DNA of 64,000 bases from Wolfiporia cocos (GCA_029448655.1 JACCLO010000004.1:4092001-4156000); one strand, 5' to 3'; shown: positions 46,799 through 59,596, numbered from the stretch's first letter. The notes: generated by a model not told the origin, from the letters alone. Translations and numbers: made by a program.

Positions 46799-47534
46799 TC
46801 AGACAACGCGTGCTTTGTAGATCTTGACATCTTCCTTCGGCCTGGGTCACACGATCAGAGTTCGGATCGTCATACAAAGCAGATATGCGACCCACCTATC
46901 CTGTGTATCTGTTGCCACCGAGCCAAGTCTCTGTAGGACTCTCATTCCTGAGCTGACGCGCCCAAAAATGGTGTGCTTGTTGTCGAGATAGGGCGTCGGC
47001 GCGAGCGTCAAGAAGAACTGAGAGCCTAAAGACATATCAGATGCATATTCCGGACGGAGCCCGGCACGCGCACCATTCGTGTTGGGCCCTGAATTTGCCA
47101 TCGCCAAGATGCCAGCACCCGTGAATCGCAGTTCAAGGTGGATTTCATCCTGGCTGAGTATGCCAGTCAAGTGATAGTGAGACTCAACGAGCTTGAAGCT
47201 CACAATTTCTGTCCATAAATGCTCGTCCCGCCTCTGCCTGTGCCCGTTGGATCACCACCTTGGACCATGAAGTCCTAGACGTGCGTCATTCAGCGGAGCG
47301 CCAACCAAGAGACGGCTGTTCCTACGGCTATGATCCGGTGGAAGATCACACCGTTGTAGTATCCGCGTTTCGCTAGCTCAGCAAAGTTCTTGCATGTCTG
47401 AATGCTCAATCAAGTCCGAGAGAATGAGCGCAAGAAGCCAGACAGCGTGCGAGGAGGCTTACTTTGGGCGCATGTTCCCAGTACAGCTCCAGCTGGATAT
47501 CGCCCATGCTCGTTTCCAGCACTACAGACTCCAT
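46799..47534 (-). CDS. PPIL1: PPIL1-type cyclophilin, peptidyl-prolyl cis-trans isomerase
   Basis: Single-domain cyclophilin; PPIL1 relatives act in the spliceosome. Six exons: 47534-47463, 47397-47326, 47274-47204, 47153-47074, 47025-46896, 46841-46799, total 155 aa. The sequence follows the family through [40 protein letters not shown] (catalytic Arg in FHR), [52 protein letters not shown] and [15 protein letters not shown], ending with [13 protein letters not shown]. Active-site residues appear intact. The PPIL1 subtype is chosen from the short size and the GTGRGG/IYG loop. Divergent from DTD1 with 222 bp between ATGs. Confidence 0.92.
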
Positions 47535-47756
47535 CGTATGCGAAATCGGTCTGGTGGAAGTAATATTGATGCAAACGCGTCAGGAAGCGCCTGCATGCCA
47601 CTCGGATCGGAGATCAATCTGTAAGCGCCACGGGAGATTCCAGATCACGATCGGGCCATAATGGAGGGCTCGAGTCGATCGTTTGTCATCGCTTCATCCT
47701 CTCAATCAGGTTTACAATCAGACTGCTTGAAGCAGTGAAACCTTGCAAGTGTATAC
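47535..47756. promoter_or_regulatory. divergent PPIL1 / DTD1 promoter region
   Basis: 222 bp between two outward-facing start codons; must serve both genes. No TATA box recognised. Confidence 0.55.
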
Positions 47757-48666
47757 ATGCGTGCGGTAGTACAGCGCGTAGCCTCGGCATCTGTGACCGG
47801 TACAAAGACGCCATTTCTCCTGCGGGCGAGGTTGGTACTGATGATTCATGATGCTATAGTCGATAATGAGGTCATCTCGTCCATCTCTCGCGGCCTCATG
47901 GTACTTGTCGGCATTGGAAAGGGTGCGCAAAATACGAGCCCGAGTCCGTCGCAACTTGCTGAGAATCTCGCACAGTACAGACGACACCATGGCTGACGTA
48001 GAAACCATCTCCAACAAGATGTGTGTGCATTCACGTCAATGCATCGCTACAGCTTTGTGATGAGTAAAGATCTATTAGTCTCAACTTGCGTATATTCTCC
48101 GACGCGTCGGGTGCTATGTGGAAGAAGAGCGTAAAGGACATTGATGGAGAGGTGCTCTGCGTCTCGCAATTTACACTTTTGGCGAACACGACCAAAGGTA
48201 ACAAGCCTGACTTCCACCGTGCTATGGTAATGTGTTCTCCTGACTGCTGACACTTTCGGAGAGGACTTAGTCTTGGCCAGGCAACAGAGCCTGGCAAGCA
48301 ACTTTACACTACCTTCTTGGAAAAGATGTCAAGCTTGTACAAGCCAGAGAAGATCCAAGGTAATATCACTGTTCCACATTTGCTATTCAGGCTAATCCAC
48401 TCGGTGATACCCCGCAAGATGGACGGTTTGGTGCTATGATGAACGTCAGTCTCACAAACGAGGTGCGTACACTTAGTAAACGGAAAACTGACAGTCACTC
48501 ATAGCGCACGTCGTAGGGTCCCGTCACCTTCACCTTGGATTCGCGCAAATTCGAATATGTCGATCAATCTGCCAGCAGCTCAGGCGATGGTTCAAAGAAG
48601 ACGGGAAAGGCTGCGACGCCCAAACAGAAGCCACCAGCTCAGCCCGTGCAGGACCCGAGCATATGA
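47757..48666 (+). CDS. DTD1: D-aminoacyl-tRNA deacylase
   Basis: Removes D-amino acids and glycine mischarged on tRNA, a translation quality-control enzyme. Seven exons: 47757-47799, 47860-47922, 47981-48020, 48079-48226, 48281-48359, 48419-48462, 48517-48666; 188 aa in phase. It starts [20 protein letters not shown]. The DTD motif SQFTL is present ([14 protein letters not shown]), followed by [11 protein letters not shown]. The Gly-cisPro motif that enforces chirality lies in [11 protein letters not shown]. The C-terminal 30 residues are a Lys/Pro/Ser-rich extension beyond the bacterial length. Confidence 0.95.
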
Positions 48667-48912
48667 AGCAACTCAGGAATATGCATGCGATGCATCCAAT
48701 GAATTAACATAGATAAAGTGACCCTGTCTGCCAAAAGATCGGGACACAGACACAGTTATGTCCATAGCTTGTACAAAACACATAGATCACGCCTCCAGAA
48801 CAGCTTGCTTTCGTGCATTCGCTTGGACTCTCAGGCGGCATCAAGTTGGCAACGGGAAGTGTATATTGCCGTGTACGAAAACTATAGGAACACGGAAGAG
48901 ACACCAACGATC

Positions 48913-50727
48913 TCATAGCCGATTACACAGCGCACTGGCCAACAGCCACGATACGGGCCGCACCGTCCGCTTATCACCTTGCCAGGGAAGGGCATGCGCA
49001 CGCAAGCCGTCGACCTCCTGCGCGAGACGCGCGCGAAGCACGGGTGATGTGGTCACGAGCATAAAGGACAGCTCTGTATCGAGATTCGCCGAGCGCGAAT
49101 TGAGGTTCGTAGACCCAAAGAGAGTGAGAACTGGGTCCTCCACCTGTGTCGGACGCAGCCAAATGCCTGGATCTTCGCTGTTAGCGTTGTAACAGCAAAT
49201 AATTGCGGCCTAGCATACCTTTCGCGTGATAGGTCCAGCCGTCTCGCTCCCACTCGCTCAACTGCACGCCAGTTGAGGTGATCCGCGTGTCGTGAGGCCA
49301 CTCTCGCCCTGCTGCGCGGACAGCCTTCATGAAGCGACGCTCAAGAACCGTATATCCCTCTGGTATTCTTCCTGATACTCCCTTGGATGCATAGAAGCCA
49401 TTCGCCTGGATGTACCTGTAAGCTCGTCAAATATCGATACGTTCAAGATGTATCATACTTTCGGACTGGCAGCCAGAACGCGAGCTGCTATATTAGCCTT
49501 GATGAGCTGTTCCTGATACGGCTTATACAGACCGAAGTATCCACTGGTCAAGTCCACTAAGGGAGTATCGACTGGCGATGCCTCGGGGGGTGATATGTAC
49601 CGAAATAGCATGTCAAGACATTCTTCCTCCTCTCGTATGTGAAATTGTCCAGCTTGAATGATCGGGAAGATGAGCACATCTGAATCGCTTCCTGTTGCTG
49701 GGTCAGGTTCTCCTGCCGGTGTGGAAGAAAGCGTTGTTCTAGACTCTGCCAGACGAGCACGCTGGAATGACTTCAAAGCATTCTCCGCCTTTTGTTCTGT
49801 ATGATGGGGGTGCGTGCGTTCATCCGACCAATGTAGTATATATCCTTCTGAGGGCGACGGAGCAGGCAGGAGCTCGTACGAGAAGACGGATGCTTGTTCC
49901 AGGAAAGAGAAGCAATACTGCGCCAAAGCGGGTTGCGCAGCGAAGTGTATATATCGGTCCTGCCGGTTCGTAAAGTACGACGTGTTGAGATTCGCGCTAA
50001 CGCCATGTCAGAATGAGGCGCGGAGAGCCTGAGAGACAAGACGCACTTCCTTACCCGGATATGAGGATTTCGTCGTCGGCCCCGTAGATTTTGGGATGCC
50101 AGGTGCCTCCCCAACCCTCGTTGAATCGAGGAGGCATAAGCTTAGCCATCAGACCTTTCAGGTTGGGACTTCGGAACAGCCAAACGTGAACACGTTCTGG
50201 GAACTCTCTCAGTAAAGGCAAGAGCATGTTTGCCGTGGATAACGCCTCGGGTCGCGTGCAGCGGTTGTAGTCAAGGTGCATGTGGACTTGTAGCGAGGGG
50301 TTAACATGCAGAGATTCATGAAGCGTCTTGACCTGGAATGACGATGTTTACATGTTTCCTCCTCGGAGCCAGGCAGGACGTACCAATTCAAGGTCTTCAG
50401 AGCCAATGTACAAGGACGATATGCATATTCTGCGCCGCGCTCTGCGAATCATATTCTGATGCAGCGTGAGACACTAGTGAGATGACACATGTTGATGCTG
50501 ACCAGCACGCATTTATAGAAGGCCTGCGGCTGCCCCAGTATGTGAACATTCGACGAAGACACAGCATAGCAAGGCTGCCGCTTGAAGAGGTCACGGACAA
50601 GATGGCGGACAGCTGGGGTCAAGGAGGCCGTATGGAGCCGTCGACATTGATTTGGTAGAGCTCTTGTAACGCCTGTGCGACTGCACTGCCGTAGGATTGC
50701 TCGTGTGCACGAAGCAGCCGGAGACAT
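48913..50727 (-). CDS. PGS1: phosphatidylglycerophosphate synthase PGS1 (phospholipase D superfamily)
   Basis: Mitochondrial enzyme joining CDP-diacylglycerol and glycerol-3-phosphate, first committed step of cardiolipin synthesis. Exons: 50727-50503, 50455-50384, 50332-50055, 49996-49459, 49405-49219, 49166-48913; 517 aa. An Arg-rich N-terminus (AILRQCSRTGVTRALPNQCR) can act as a mitochondrial presequence. Conserved blocks are RRARRRICISSLYIGSEDLE, VHMHLDYNRCTRP and the first HKD motif WHPKIYGADDEILISGANLN. The second HKD is split by an intron: YHAK|GIWLRPTQ and LFGSTNLNSRSANLDTEL. Both catalytic His/Lys pairs are present. Divergent from ATG9 with 212 bp between ATGs. Confidence 0.95.
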
Positions 50728-50939
50728 TTGTCGAGGTGAAGACCGCTGTTGCCTTGTATGGATTGTCCAGTCGATCGCGTGGCCGGCTAAAATTGAGACC
50801 GATCCTAATCAGGGGTTAGCTGTGCGTAATTGTGGGTGGCTGCTGGGCAGTAGCTGGCCAGATCCCGACTACCCTCGTTTCTTCGGCTCGATCACTGAGG
50901 GCACAGCTGCCTGCTTGAGTCTCTCTGCGAAGAGGAAAC
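50728..50939. promoter_or_regulatory. divergent PGS1 / ATG9 promoter region
   Basis: 212 bp between outward-facing start codons; both promoters must be here. Confidence 0.55.
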
Positions 50940-53900
50940 ATGTCTAATACAAAGCCAGGGTCGTCGTCTCGCCCCCTCTCCTCCTCGCGATCACTTCACG
51001 CTTCACGGCCGTTCCTCCACATGCTCAATCCAATGGGTAGGACATACCAAGGCTACACCCGAGCCAACCAGTCAGTACTAGAGGAGGAAGATGAAGAGGA
51101 GAATGAGGACGGTGACCTCGAGGCAGGTCCTGCGAACCGCAGCCCAATATTGCCCGGTACGACCAAGTCAAAGTCTCATGGGAAGCAGCGTGCAGCGTGG
51201 GGAGGGGACATGTCAGAGATGTCCGTTCTGCGGCCAAACATACGGCAAGCCGACCCGAGGCCGCAAGACGAGTCGGAGGACGAGGAGGTCCCGCAGAACT
51301 TCATGATCGAGGCCACTGCGCCCCACGCACGCAACTCGCTATCGCCGTCCCCGAGCTCGAAGGGTAAGGCGAAGGCGGGACGGAAGCAGCCGCTGTACTC
51401 CACGTCGCGCAAGCCGACCTCGCCGATTCTACCTACGTCCTCCAAGGGCACACCAGTATCTATACCTCCTCGTCCGTCAGAATTGGATGCGTCGGAGAAG
51501 GCCTATGGTTCTGAGCCCTTGCACGAAGATCGTCCGAAGCATATGCGCGGCCTGGATGCACATGAACGCGCTTTATGGAACTGGGTCAACGTCACGAATC
51601 TTGACGCGTTCCTCCAGGAGGCATACTTATACTATGAGGGGAAAGGCATCTACAGTATCGCCTTGTCGCGCGGGCTGAATCTTCTGTCGGTGATCGTTTC
51701 TGTGTTTAAGGAGTTATGCTGATGGTTGTTGACATTTGCGTAGCACAGTCGGGTTTGTCATCGGCTTCTCAACATTCCTACTAGGTTGCATAGACTATTC
51801 CCGTATACGGCCGGACAAGGTTACTGGCCTCGGTGAGGTCATTGTGGACCGTTGTGTATCCAGGTATACCGCTGTTCATCATCAATCAGAACTGCTTGGC
51901 TAATACGATCTAGATTCTCCGGGTTCACATTCCTATTCTTTGTTCTGTTCACTACATTCTTCGTCTGGCAGACAGTCACCTATGTCCTGGGCATACTGCG
52001 ACTAGTGGACATGTACCGCTTCTATACCCATCTGCTCCATATACCAGACGTATGTCCTTTCTGGTACATCCTGCTGGAAGTTGCCTAACGTCGGCCAACC
52101 CAGGCGGACATCCAGACGATCTCGTGGCCAGAAGTTGTGCGGCGCATTGGAGCCATCCGGGAAGACAACCCGCTGACTGCGCTCTCATCCACAGGCGCAG
52201 GCCAGTCGGTCACGGCGAAGCTAGACGCACACGACATCGCGAATCGTATCATGCGCCAGGAGAACTACCTCATTGCGTTGTTCAACAAGGAACTACTGGA
52301 CCTGCAAGTGCCCCTTCCGCCATTGCTGAAGCGCTTCGTCAGCGTGAACGATGACGGCAAAGGCCGGACACTGACTCGCGCGCTCGAGTGGAATCTACGG
52401 TTTTGCCTGATGGAGTACCTCTTTGACACTAAGGGGCGAGTTAGGAAAGTATTCTTGAAGTCAAAGAACCGGCAGGCATTGATCGAAGGGTGCGTTCATT
52501 AATGGTTCTTGTGTGGTAGAAAGTTTTAACGCTAGCAATCAGTCTACGAAGACGCCTCATCTTCATGGGCATTCTCAACGCCATCTTCGCACCATTCATC
52601 GTGCTCTACCTGATTATGTACTCGTTCTTTCGCTATTTCGAGGTCAGTGCAGGAGTTGAGTGTGTTTATCAATTAGCTGAGATTGTCACTCCAGGAGTAC
52701 CACAAGAACCCTTCCAACATCAGCGGACGACGCTACACGCCATTCGCTCAGTGGAAGTTCCGCGAATTCAACGAGCTCCCACACCTTTTCAAGCGTCGTC
52801 TGAATGAGTCATATCCCTCCGCAAGCGAGTACATTGGCCAGTTCCCTAACGAGAAGGTGACGTTGATCGTCCGGTATGTATCTACCTCCCACATATTTCA
52901 CCTATTCTGTACTAAGTGATAACGTAGCTTTGTTGCATTCATTGCGGGCTCGTTCGCTGCTGTCCTGATACTCGCGTCTGTAGTTGACCCCGACTTATTC
53001 CTCCATCTCGAGGTGACGCCACATCGCACAGTGCTGTTCTATGTTGGACTCTTCGGTTCGATTCTCGCTGTGGCGCGCGGAATGATACCTGAGGAGACGA
53101 GAGTATTTGACCCGGAGCTGCTAATGTCTGAAGTGATACAATTTACGCACTATATGCCTGACGATTGGAGAGACCAGCTGCACTCCAAGAAAGTAAGTGC
53201 GAGGAAATTTATTCATCTCAAACTCTCGCTGATAACAACTACCTAGGTGCATGAAGAGTTTGGCGAGCTGTTTGCAATGAAGGTCATGATTTTCGCGCAA
53301 GAACTGACCTCGGTCGTTCTTACGCCATTTGTACTGTGGTACTCCCTCCCGCCTTGTGCACCTGCGATTATCGACTTCTTCCGAGAGTTTACTGTTCACA
53401 TTGACGGGCTCGGGTACGTTTGCAGCTTTGCTGTATTCGACTTCCAAAGGCACGGGAACGTGAAGGTCAGTATCTATAGTGCACACCATTTGCGCGAAAG
53501 CTCAGAGTTGCTCGTAGTTTGGGGCGCCCACGAAAGTGAACGACGAGCGCTTGCTATCCAAGGAGGGCAAGATGGAGAAGAGCTTCCTCAACTTCAAGGT
53601 AAGCAGCCAATCGCGTCGTCCTCTGCCCCCCGGACCCATGCTGACCCCGCGTATCAGGCCGCCCACCCAGATTGGATGCCCACGGACCCGAGCGGCTCGC
53701 TCTACCTCAGCCGCATCGCCGACTTCAGCGCCGCGCACCCCGTTGGCCTCGGCCGGCGGCGGCTCCTCCGGCGTCCGTCGGACTCCACATTCGGGCAGCG
53801 TCTCCCCGGGATCGGAGCCGCAGGTGGGTCCAGCGGCGATCCCGACGCCACCATGCTGGCGCAGCCCGAGGCGCCCCAGACCCTCAGGCAGAGCCAGAAC

Positions 53901-54341
53901 CTGAGCATGCGCCGGCGGGGGAGCGCGCTTGGCCAGAGCATCCGTGGGGGGACGGGTCCGGCGGGGGGCATAGCTCCGGCAGCAGGGGCGGGCGCGGGGA
54001 CGGGCGCGGAGACGGTCTACCAGTCCATGGTGGGCATGGAGATGGCACAGACGGCAGTGCTGGGCGACTCGCAGGGCAGTGTGATGCCAGTGCCGCCGGT
54101 GGTCGCTACGCAGCCGAGCGTGATACCCGAGGAGGACCTCGCGCCGGATGAAGGGGTGGGGAGCACGCTTGGCGGGTCGTACATTGACGGCCGGCGGCCG
54201 GCGGTCACGCAGAGCCAGACGCAGGCAGAGGAGGAGGAGGAAGACCTCGAGGATGGAGGAGTGCTTGGGCTGCTCGCGCAGATTTACGGGACAGGCGCGA
54301 ATGTCAAGGGCAGGGGCAGAGGACCGCCGAGGGCGATCTGA
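50940..54341 (+). CDS. ATG9: autophagy lipid scramblase ATG9
   Basis: Multi-pass membrane protein whose vesicles seed autophagosomes and which scrambles lipids. Ten exons: 50940-51685, 51744-51863, 51914-52049, 52104-52489, 52543-52642, 52695-52873, 52928-53192, 53247-53465, 53518-53598, 53658-54341; 971 aa. A disordered, phospho-rich N-terminus (200 residues) precedes the core: [120 protein letters not shown] and [17 protein letters not shown]. All are hallmark ATG9 segments. The long Gly/Ser/acidic C-terminal tail (after residue 740) is disordered. The first donor is GTCGGT at 51686; this choice restores the conserved LNLLTVGF but is less certain than the rest. Confidence 0.96.
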
Positions 54342-54605
54342 GCACATGGAGGTATACTGTATATTCCGGATTGTAGTGTAGGGGTTGGCGAGCTCACATG
54401 TGTGTAATGTCTCACGTCCATAATGCTATATAGTTCATTGCTTGAACCGTGGCGAGGGTATGAACAGCCTGTAATCAGACCCGGACATCTATATCTATAC
54501 CATTACACACAGTGAATCAGTAGACATACAGCATTATCCTGATCAGAGCAATGTCCGTCCAGCGTTGAAAGCATCGGCAAAGCATGTCATCCCGTTACGC
54601 AACGA

Positions 54606-56243
54606 TCATCGCAAGATGATCTTCGTCTGCGTCGGCACCATGCCCGTCCGCACATATCCTCTCGACCCATGCCTCCCCAGCACACTGCTCAGCCTCTGCC
54701 TCTGTGCCTGATCCCGCCTCAGCTCCTCGTCTATCCGCCACATCCCCTTCACAAATGCCTCCCTGTCGAGCGCGCCTACGCCTCTGGGATCGCACTCTGA
54801 CCATATCGTTTTGAGCTTTGACCGCTCGAGCCGCGAGCAGCGCCATATACGCGCGACGATCTCTCCACTCAATCGCGCATCCGCACCAAAGTCCCCACCG
54901 GGAATGGAGCCAGAGTCTGCTGCGAGGTCGGGGTTCGTGAGGAGGTCGACGGAGAGCCCACGCCAGCCGGCCGCCTTGCGTGCACGTGCCACTTCCGGTG
55001 GTGGCGACTTTGCGCTCAGACGCGACTCTGCCTGCGACTGGTGCAGGACGTTGCGGTCAAACAGCTCCTCGTAGCGGCTGCGTGCAGCGGGCGGGACGGG
55101 TGTCGGCCGCGTCGCTTTGGGGGTCGGAACGGGCGCAGGCGCAGGCGAGGGCTTTGTAGTTTGCATGTGCGCGTACGACGCGATCGTGTTGCGGTTCGAT
55201 GCACGCTCTGAAGGAGCCCTTGACGCGGTGGAGCCGTTGGTGGACGTAGATGACGTGCGTGACGGCGGTATGCGCGCGCGATACGGCACTGCCTGCGGAG
55301 GGAGCTTCTGTACACCCGTCGCGCGTGGCGAGGTCACCTTACTCGTTGATGGTACGCCGGCCGGCTGCAGGAGCGACATCGCCTTCTGTGGCCGCTGCGG
55401 GAGCTTGGGCGGCTCGGACCTAGGACGGAACACGTCCCAATCGTGCGGTGGCAAGGACACCGCGGGGCTGATCCCGGACGCCACGGACACGTTCTCAAAG
55501 GACTCGGCAAGGCTGGCTGTGTCAAAATCGCGTTCTGTGAGTGTCGTGTTCAGTCTGGGCGGGACCGCGGGCGAGGGAGGTTCGTTGACGCCGTCATCGA
55601 GCGAGACAGAATGGAAGGACGAGACGGGTACGTGGCGTGGCGACGTGGTCAACCCTAGCGTCCCGGGAGGTGGATAGGTATGGTCTACAGTGAGGTTGTC
55701 GCGTGGTGGTGGCTTGCGCGGAGGTAACGGAGCAGGTGGGCCGACGGGGCTGCGAGGTACAGAGGACGACGTCGATGCGGTCGTCGTAGTGCTCACCGAC
55801 TTGAGCGATGAGTACGATGGCTTACGCGGAGGCAAGGGCGGTGCAGGACGCGAGGTCGTGTCCGGCGGCGAAGGTTCGAAATTGATCAGAGGCGCGTTAG
55901 GCAGGACAGGGTCGGCGGCATGGCGAGGTGAGGTAATGGGAACCGTCTGCGTGCGTGGCTTCGGGCTCACGAAGGGCTTCTGGCGTGTCGAGGGCGTGGG
56001 GCCATCGTCGACGACCCAGTCCTGGAGGTCGATGAGCGACGTCTTGCGCCCGAGATTTGGCGGCGAGGGCGACGGAGAGTGGGCTGCAGGCCTGGGTGCA
56101 ATGGGCCGAAAATTGGCGGTGACCGCGGGCGAGATGGGGCTGTCGAGGAGACTCGGGGAAGAGCGGGAGACGTGCGGGGCGTTCCGGGTGTTGTTGAGGG
56201 ACTCGAAGGCGTTGATCCTGGCCTGCAGAGTGGAGGGCGCCAT
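54606..56243 (-). CDS. IRS4: EH-domain protein, IRS4/TAX4-like
   Basis: Intronless, 545 aa. IRS4 proteins regulate PI(4,5)P2 levels, autophagy and rDNA silencing through the EH domain. The first 410 residues are disordered with repeated PPLPPRKP- and APLPPRKP-type proline motifs (possible SH3 ligands) and NTTLTERDFD. The C-terminal EH domain begins SRYEELFDRNVL and continues WRGLSVDLLTNPD, LSGEIVARIWRCSRLERSKL and IWSECDPRGVGALDREAFVK, ending MWRIDEELRR. One EF-hand-like loop (DPRGVGALDREAF) is recognisable. IRS4 is chosen because a single EH domain at the extreme C-terminus is its diagnostic layout. Convergent with ATG9. Confidence 0.85.
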   Translation of the reverse strand: MAPSTLQARINAFESLNNTRNAPHVSRSSPSLLDSPISPAVTANFRPIAPRPAAHSPSPSPPNLGRKTSLIDLQDWVVDDGPTPSTRQKPFVSPKPRTQTVPITSPRHAADPVLPNAPLINFEPSPPDTTSRPAPPLPPRKPSYSSLKSVSTTTTASTSSSVPRSPVGPPAPLPPRKPPPRDNLTVDHTYPPPGTLGLTTSPRHVPVSSFHSVSLDDGVNEPPSPAVPPRLNTTLTERDFDTASLAESFENVSVASGISPAVSLPPHDWDVFRPRSEPPKLPQRPQKAMSLLQPAGVPSTSKVTSPRATGVQKLPPQAVPYRARIPPSRTSSTSTNGSTASRAPSERASNRNTIASYAHMQTTKPSPAPAPVPTPKATRPTPVPPAARSRYEELFDRNVLHQSQAESRLSAKSPPPEVARARKAAGWRGLSVDLLTNPDLAADSGSIPGGDFGADARLSGEIVARIWRCSRLERSKLKTIWSECDPRGVGALDREAFVKGMWRIDEELRRDQAQRQRLSSVLGRHGSRGYVRTGMVPTQTKIILR

Positions 56244-56609
56244 CGTCGCTCGCTCACAGCGTCCGGTCGAGAGCAGCGAGCATTAGGCGCCGGATCAGCT
56301 GCGCACGCCGCATATGGAAAGACCGGGGCTGCTGTATGCAAACCTCGAGGACACAGAGGAATGCATATGGCTACGGGGTCAATTGCGCCCACATCGCGCA
56401 GCCCGGCGAGCACGTCGCCACCCGCGTCCTCCGAAAGCCACAGCGTCCGGCCGGGGTGGTCTCCCCGGCGTCCGTTTCTCGGCCGAGTGCCGAGTGTCTG
56501 ATGCGGGGAAAGGCGCCTGTGGTCGCCAGCCGGGATCAAGGCATATATATGTGCGTAATCCCGAGTACAGCAGGTTCACTCTGCCGCCGTCTGCCATCCC
56601 TACAGCACC
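56244..56609. promoter_or_regulatory. divergent IRS4 / IML2 promoter region with TATA-like box
   Basis: 366 bp between outward-facing ATGs. CATATATATG at 56542-56551 is a good TATA-like element about 60 bp upstream of the IML2 ATG. Confidence 0.5.
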
Positions 56610-59596
56610 ATGTCGCAAGGCGAGGACGAAATCCAGAAGCATCTGCGCTCGGCGACCCAGGGATTTGACTATCTCTTCCAGAACGAGCTCCAGAAGGCAC
56701 GCGATGCCTTCGCCGAGGGCGACTCGCCATTTCACCAGCTTGGCTCCGGCGCGTGCGCCTTTTTAGAGGCCGCACTCGGCATGGAGGTGCGTCCGTACGC
56801 CGTTGTAATGAAACAGTGATTCGTGCTCATAAGGCGGCTCGAAGACTGGCCTATTAGAGGAGGCGCAGCGGTGTCTGGCCCTATCCGAGGCAGGCTCCAA
56901 GAAACAGGCTAAAGCATCAAAGTCTGCCAAGCGCACAACGCAATTCCCTCCTGGGACCGAATGGGAACTCCTGCACTCTGATGCAGTTATTCTGCTAGGC
57001 CTGAACCACGCACTGAGGTCAGATACATTGTTCGATCATCGGTTTACTTATGACGGATGTATGGCCGTTCATTTGATAGCGAGTCATACATGGGATATTT
57101 GCAATGTCTGTATTCTATGAACAGGTCGAGTATCTTTGTTTCCGTGTATTATATGTGCAAATCCTGACATCTCTCTAGTGCGCATTCGAAGTTCTCAAAG
57201 TAAGTGACACGTTTGAAATGCCGTAACACTATATTTGCATGTCCTCAGCGGGATTTTCATGCAGTCGCATTGATCTCAACCCGCGACGTCACTTTTTGTA
57301 ATTGCTCAATGGTCATATCACTATCCCAGGCTGTACAAGATCGTCTATCCAAAGGGCCTCGACGCCTACGCGACGCCTGCCACTTCCCTCGAACCATCCC
57401 CCGCGCCCAGCACGCGCTCTGCCGCCTCCTCCGCGCTGTCGGTGGCCACAGCCACCCTCACGCCCGCCAACCCCTCGTCAGCATCATTAACAGCAAAGCG
57501 CTCGGGCTTCTTCTCGCGCTTTGCGAGCTCGAGTCCGGGCCCCTCGACGCCGAACAGCACCACCTCGTCTCTACCTGGCAGCTCAGTCACCGTCGACCGG
57601 ATCACGGCGAAGGAGGGGTCGGTGGACGAGCTGATCCTGTCGGGCACTGCGTTTGGTACGCATAATCTTTGATGTCTTGGTAATTGACGTGTCTCACCGT
57701 GCTGCAGGATACGGGTAGGTATCATTGTTTCTCGAAATTCATCAACTATTCTCAGATAGAGTGCAGCCTGTTTAACCTAGTATTCTCGCTTCTTCCAGCC
57801 AAAGTCAGGTAAGGAGCTTTTTTGCAGAGGCAGAGCACACATTCTTGACCATTCTACAGAGGCGTAGTTGGCTTCCTTGGCTTTAACAGCGACCGAAGAC
57901 TTGCTCTACAAGCTCTCGCCGTGGCCGCCGCGCATACAGATGTGCATGGGGTATTTGCAGGGTGCGCATATAGCGTCCTCGCCCCACATCGCGAAAGGCT
58001 CATGCATAAATTGGACCATCAGGCTTGCGCTCATGACATACCACGGCGTGGTACTGCTTCTGTCCGGATACCAAGCAGATGAGCAGCATATCCTTCAGCA
58101 ATACCGGGCAATTGTCGACAAGTACGTCAATCACTCTCCCGCCTACATTGTGCATTTGCTGATGACACTTCTAACTAAGGATATCCACGCGTTATCCGAG
58201 CGGTTCACTATGGATACTCAACCGCGTAAGTCTATTTACCCGCCGTATAGTTTTCGTTTGACAATGCCTTGATCCATCCATTCTGCAGGCGAAGATCCTG
58301 CGTATGTCTTATGACACGCAGGGCGCGATTAAGGTGTTGCAGGAAGGCCTGAAGCCGGAGCGCCCGCACACATTCGTGCAAGCAGATGGCTTGGTATACC
58401 ACCTTTTTCATCTAGAGCGACACAAAATGCTCACTTCACGCATTCTAGCTAGTTTTCGAGTTGGCGTGGACGCTGTTATCCCAGAGGCGTTACCAAGAGG
58501 CGGCAGACACGTTCATCGACATGACGAGGGTCAACAGCTGGAGCCATGGGACGTACTATTTCATTGCTGCAGGTAAGCATTGGTTGTTGTGTACATATCA
58601 CCTAATCTGACGGCACTCAGGTTGTTACATCTCGTTGGGGAACTACAAGAAGGCAGCGGAACTGTTCGATGCGATTCCCGCGCTGCTTGACAAGAAGAAG
58701 ATTGGCGGGAAGGATCTCCCCACGGAGGTGTTCATCAAGAAGAAACGTGAGCTTATTGTGAAGGTGCCTAATTCAACTGACGCGCATACGCCGCCATGCA
58801 GTGGCTTTCTACAAAGAGAAGCAGACTCGACTTACGGGCTCTGAAGACAACTATGTGCAATGCATGAAGATCAGCCCTGCAGAAGGTGTGTCATAATTGC
58901 ACCGTCGTGATGCGTGTTGTGGTTACTTATGCACATGATCACAGAATTTGCGATCTGTTCGTAAACGCAACTCATTCGCTTGCTACCTCCTGACAAGTCT
59001 CTACAGTCTGGAACACGCATGCGCGCATCACGAAAGACGTGGCGATCGCCCACATTGATGAGCTGAGCGCACTGACGCCTCTTCCCACAATCTCCAGCCC
59101 CATGATCTCTACGTCTGCCCCCACGTCGTCGCCAGCATTGCCTACAGCACCCATCCCCGACCTCGACACGCCCGACGAGCTCGCCGTCCGTGCGCTGATG
59201 CTCGGCATTGTGCACCGCACTGCGGGCGAGTATGGCCCCGCACGGGCATTCCTGCTCGAGGCTCACGCGCTGAACGCGAAGGTGAAGGTGAGCACGTGGG
59301 TCGGCGGCGTTGCGCTGTTCGAGCTCGCCGTGCTCGAGCTGCGCGAGACGCAAGCGCGAACGGAGGGAGTCCCTGGGCTCGGTGCGGAGGCGGAGGCGAA
59401 GACGACGGAGAACCTGTCGGACGCACAGCGGCGAAAGGCGTGGGCGACGGCAATACGCGAGGCTGAGGGTCGGCTGGAGAAGGCCCTTGCACTGGCGACG
59501 CAGCAGGTCGATCTCTCGTCTAGGCTCGACAGCAGGATTACGATGCTGCGGGATGAGATCGCGATGAAGAAGGAGATTTTGGCAGGGACTGCGTAG
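56610..59596 (+). CDS. IML2: IML2/TTC39-family tetratricopeptide protein
   Basis: Inclusion-body clearance and lipid-droplet factor of fungi (Iml2), related to animal TTC39. Fifteen exons: 56610-56786, 56845-57017, 57080-57124, 57179-57199, 57330-57655, 57708-57714, 57767-57808, 57860-57961, 58023-58121, 58180-58225, 58289-58393, 58449-58572, 58621-58746, 58802-58885, 59007-59596. Total 688 aa with no phase conflict. Landmarks: [113 protein letters not shown] and [21 protein letters not shown] Ser/Pro-rich loop (residues about 155-240) interrupts the repeats. Exon 6 is just 7 nt (57708-57714), needed to restore FGYGLFNLV. Confidence 0.93.
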
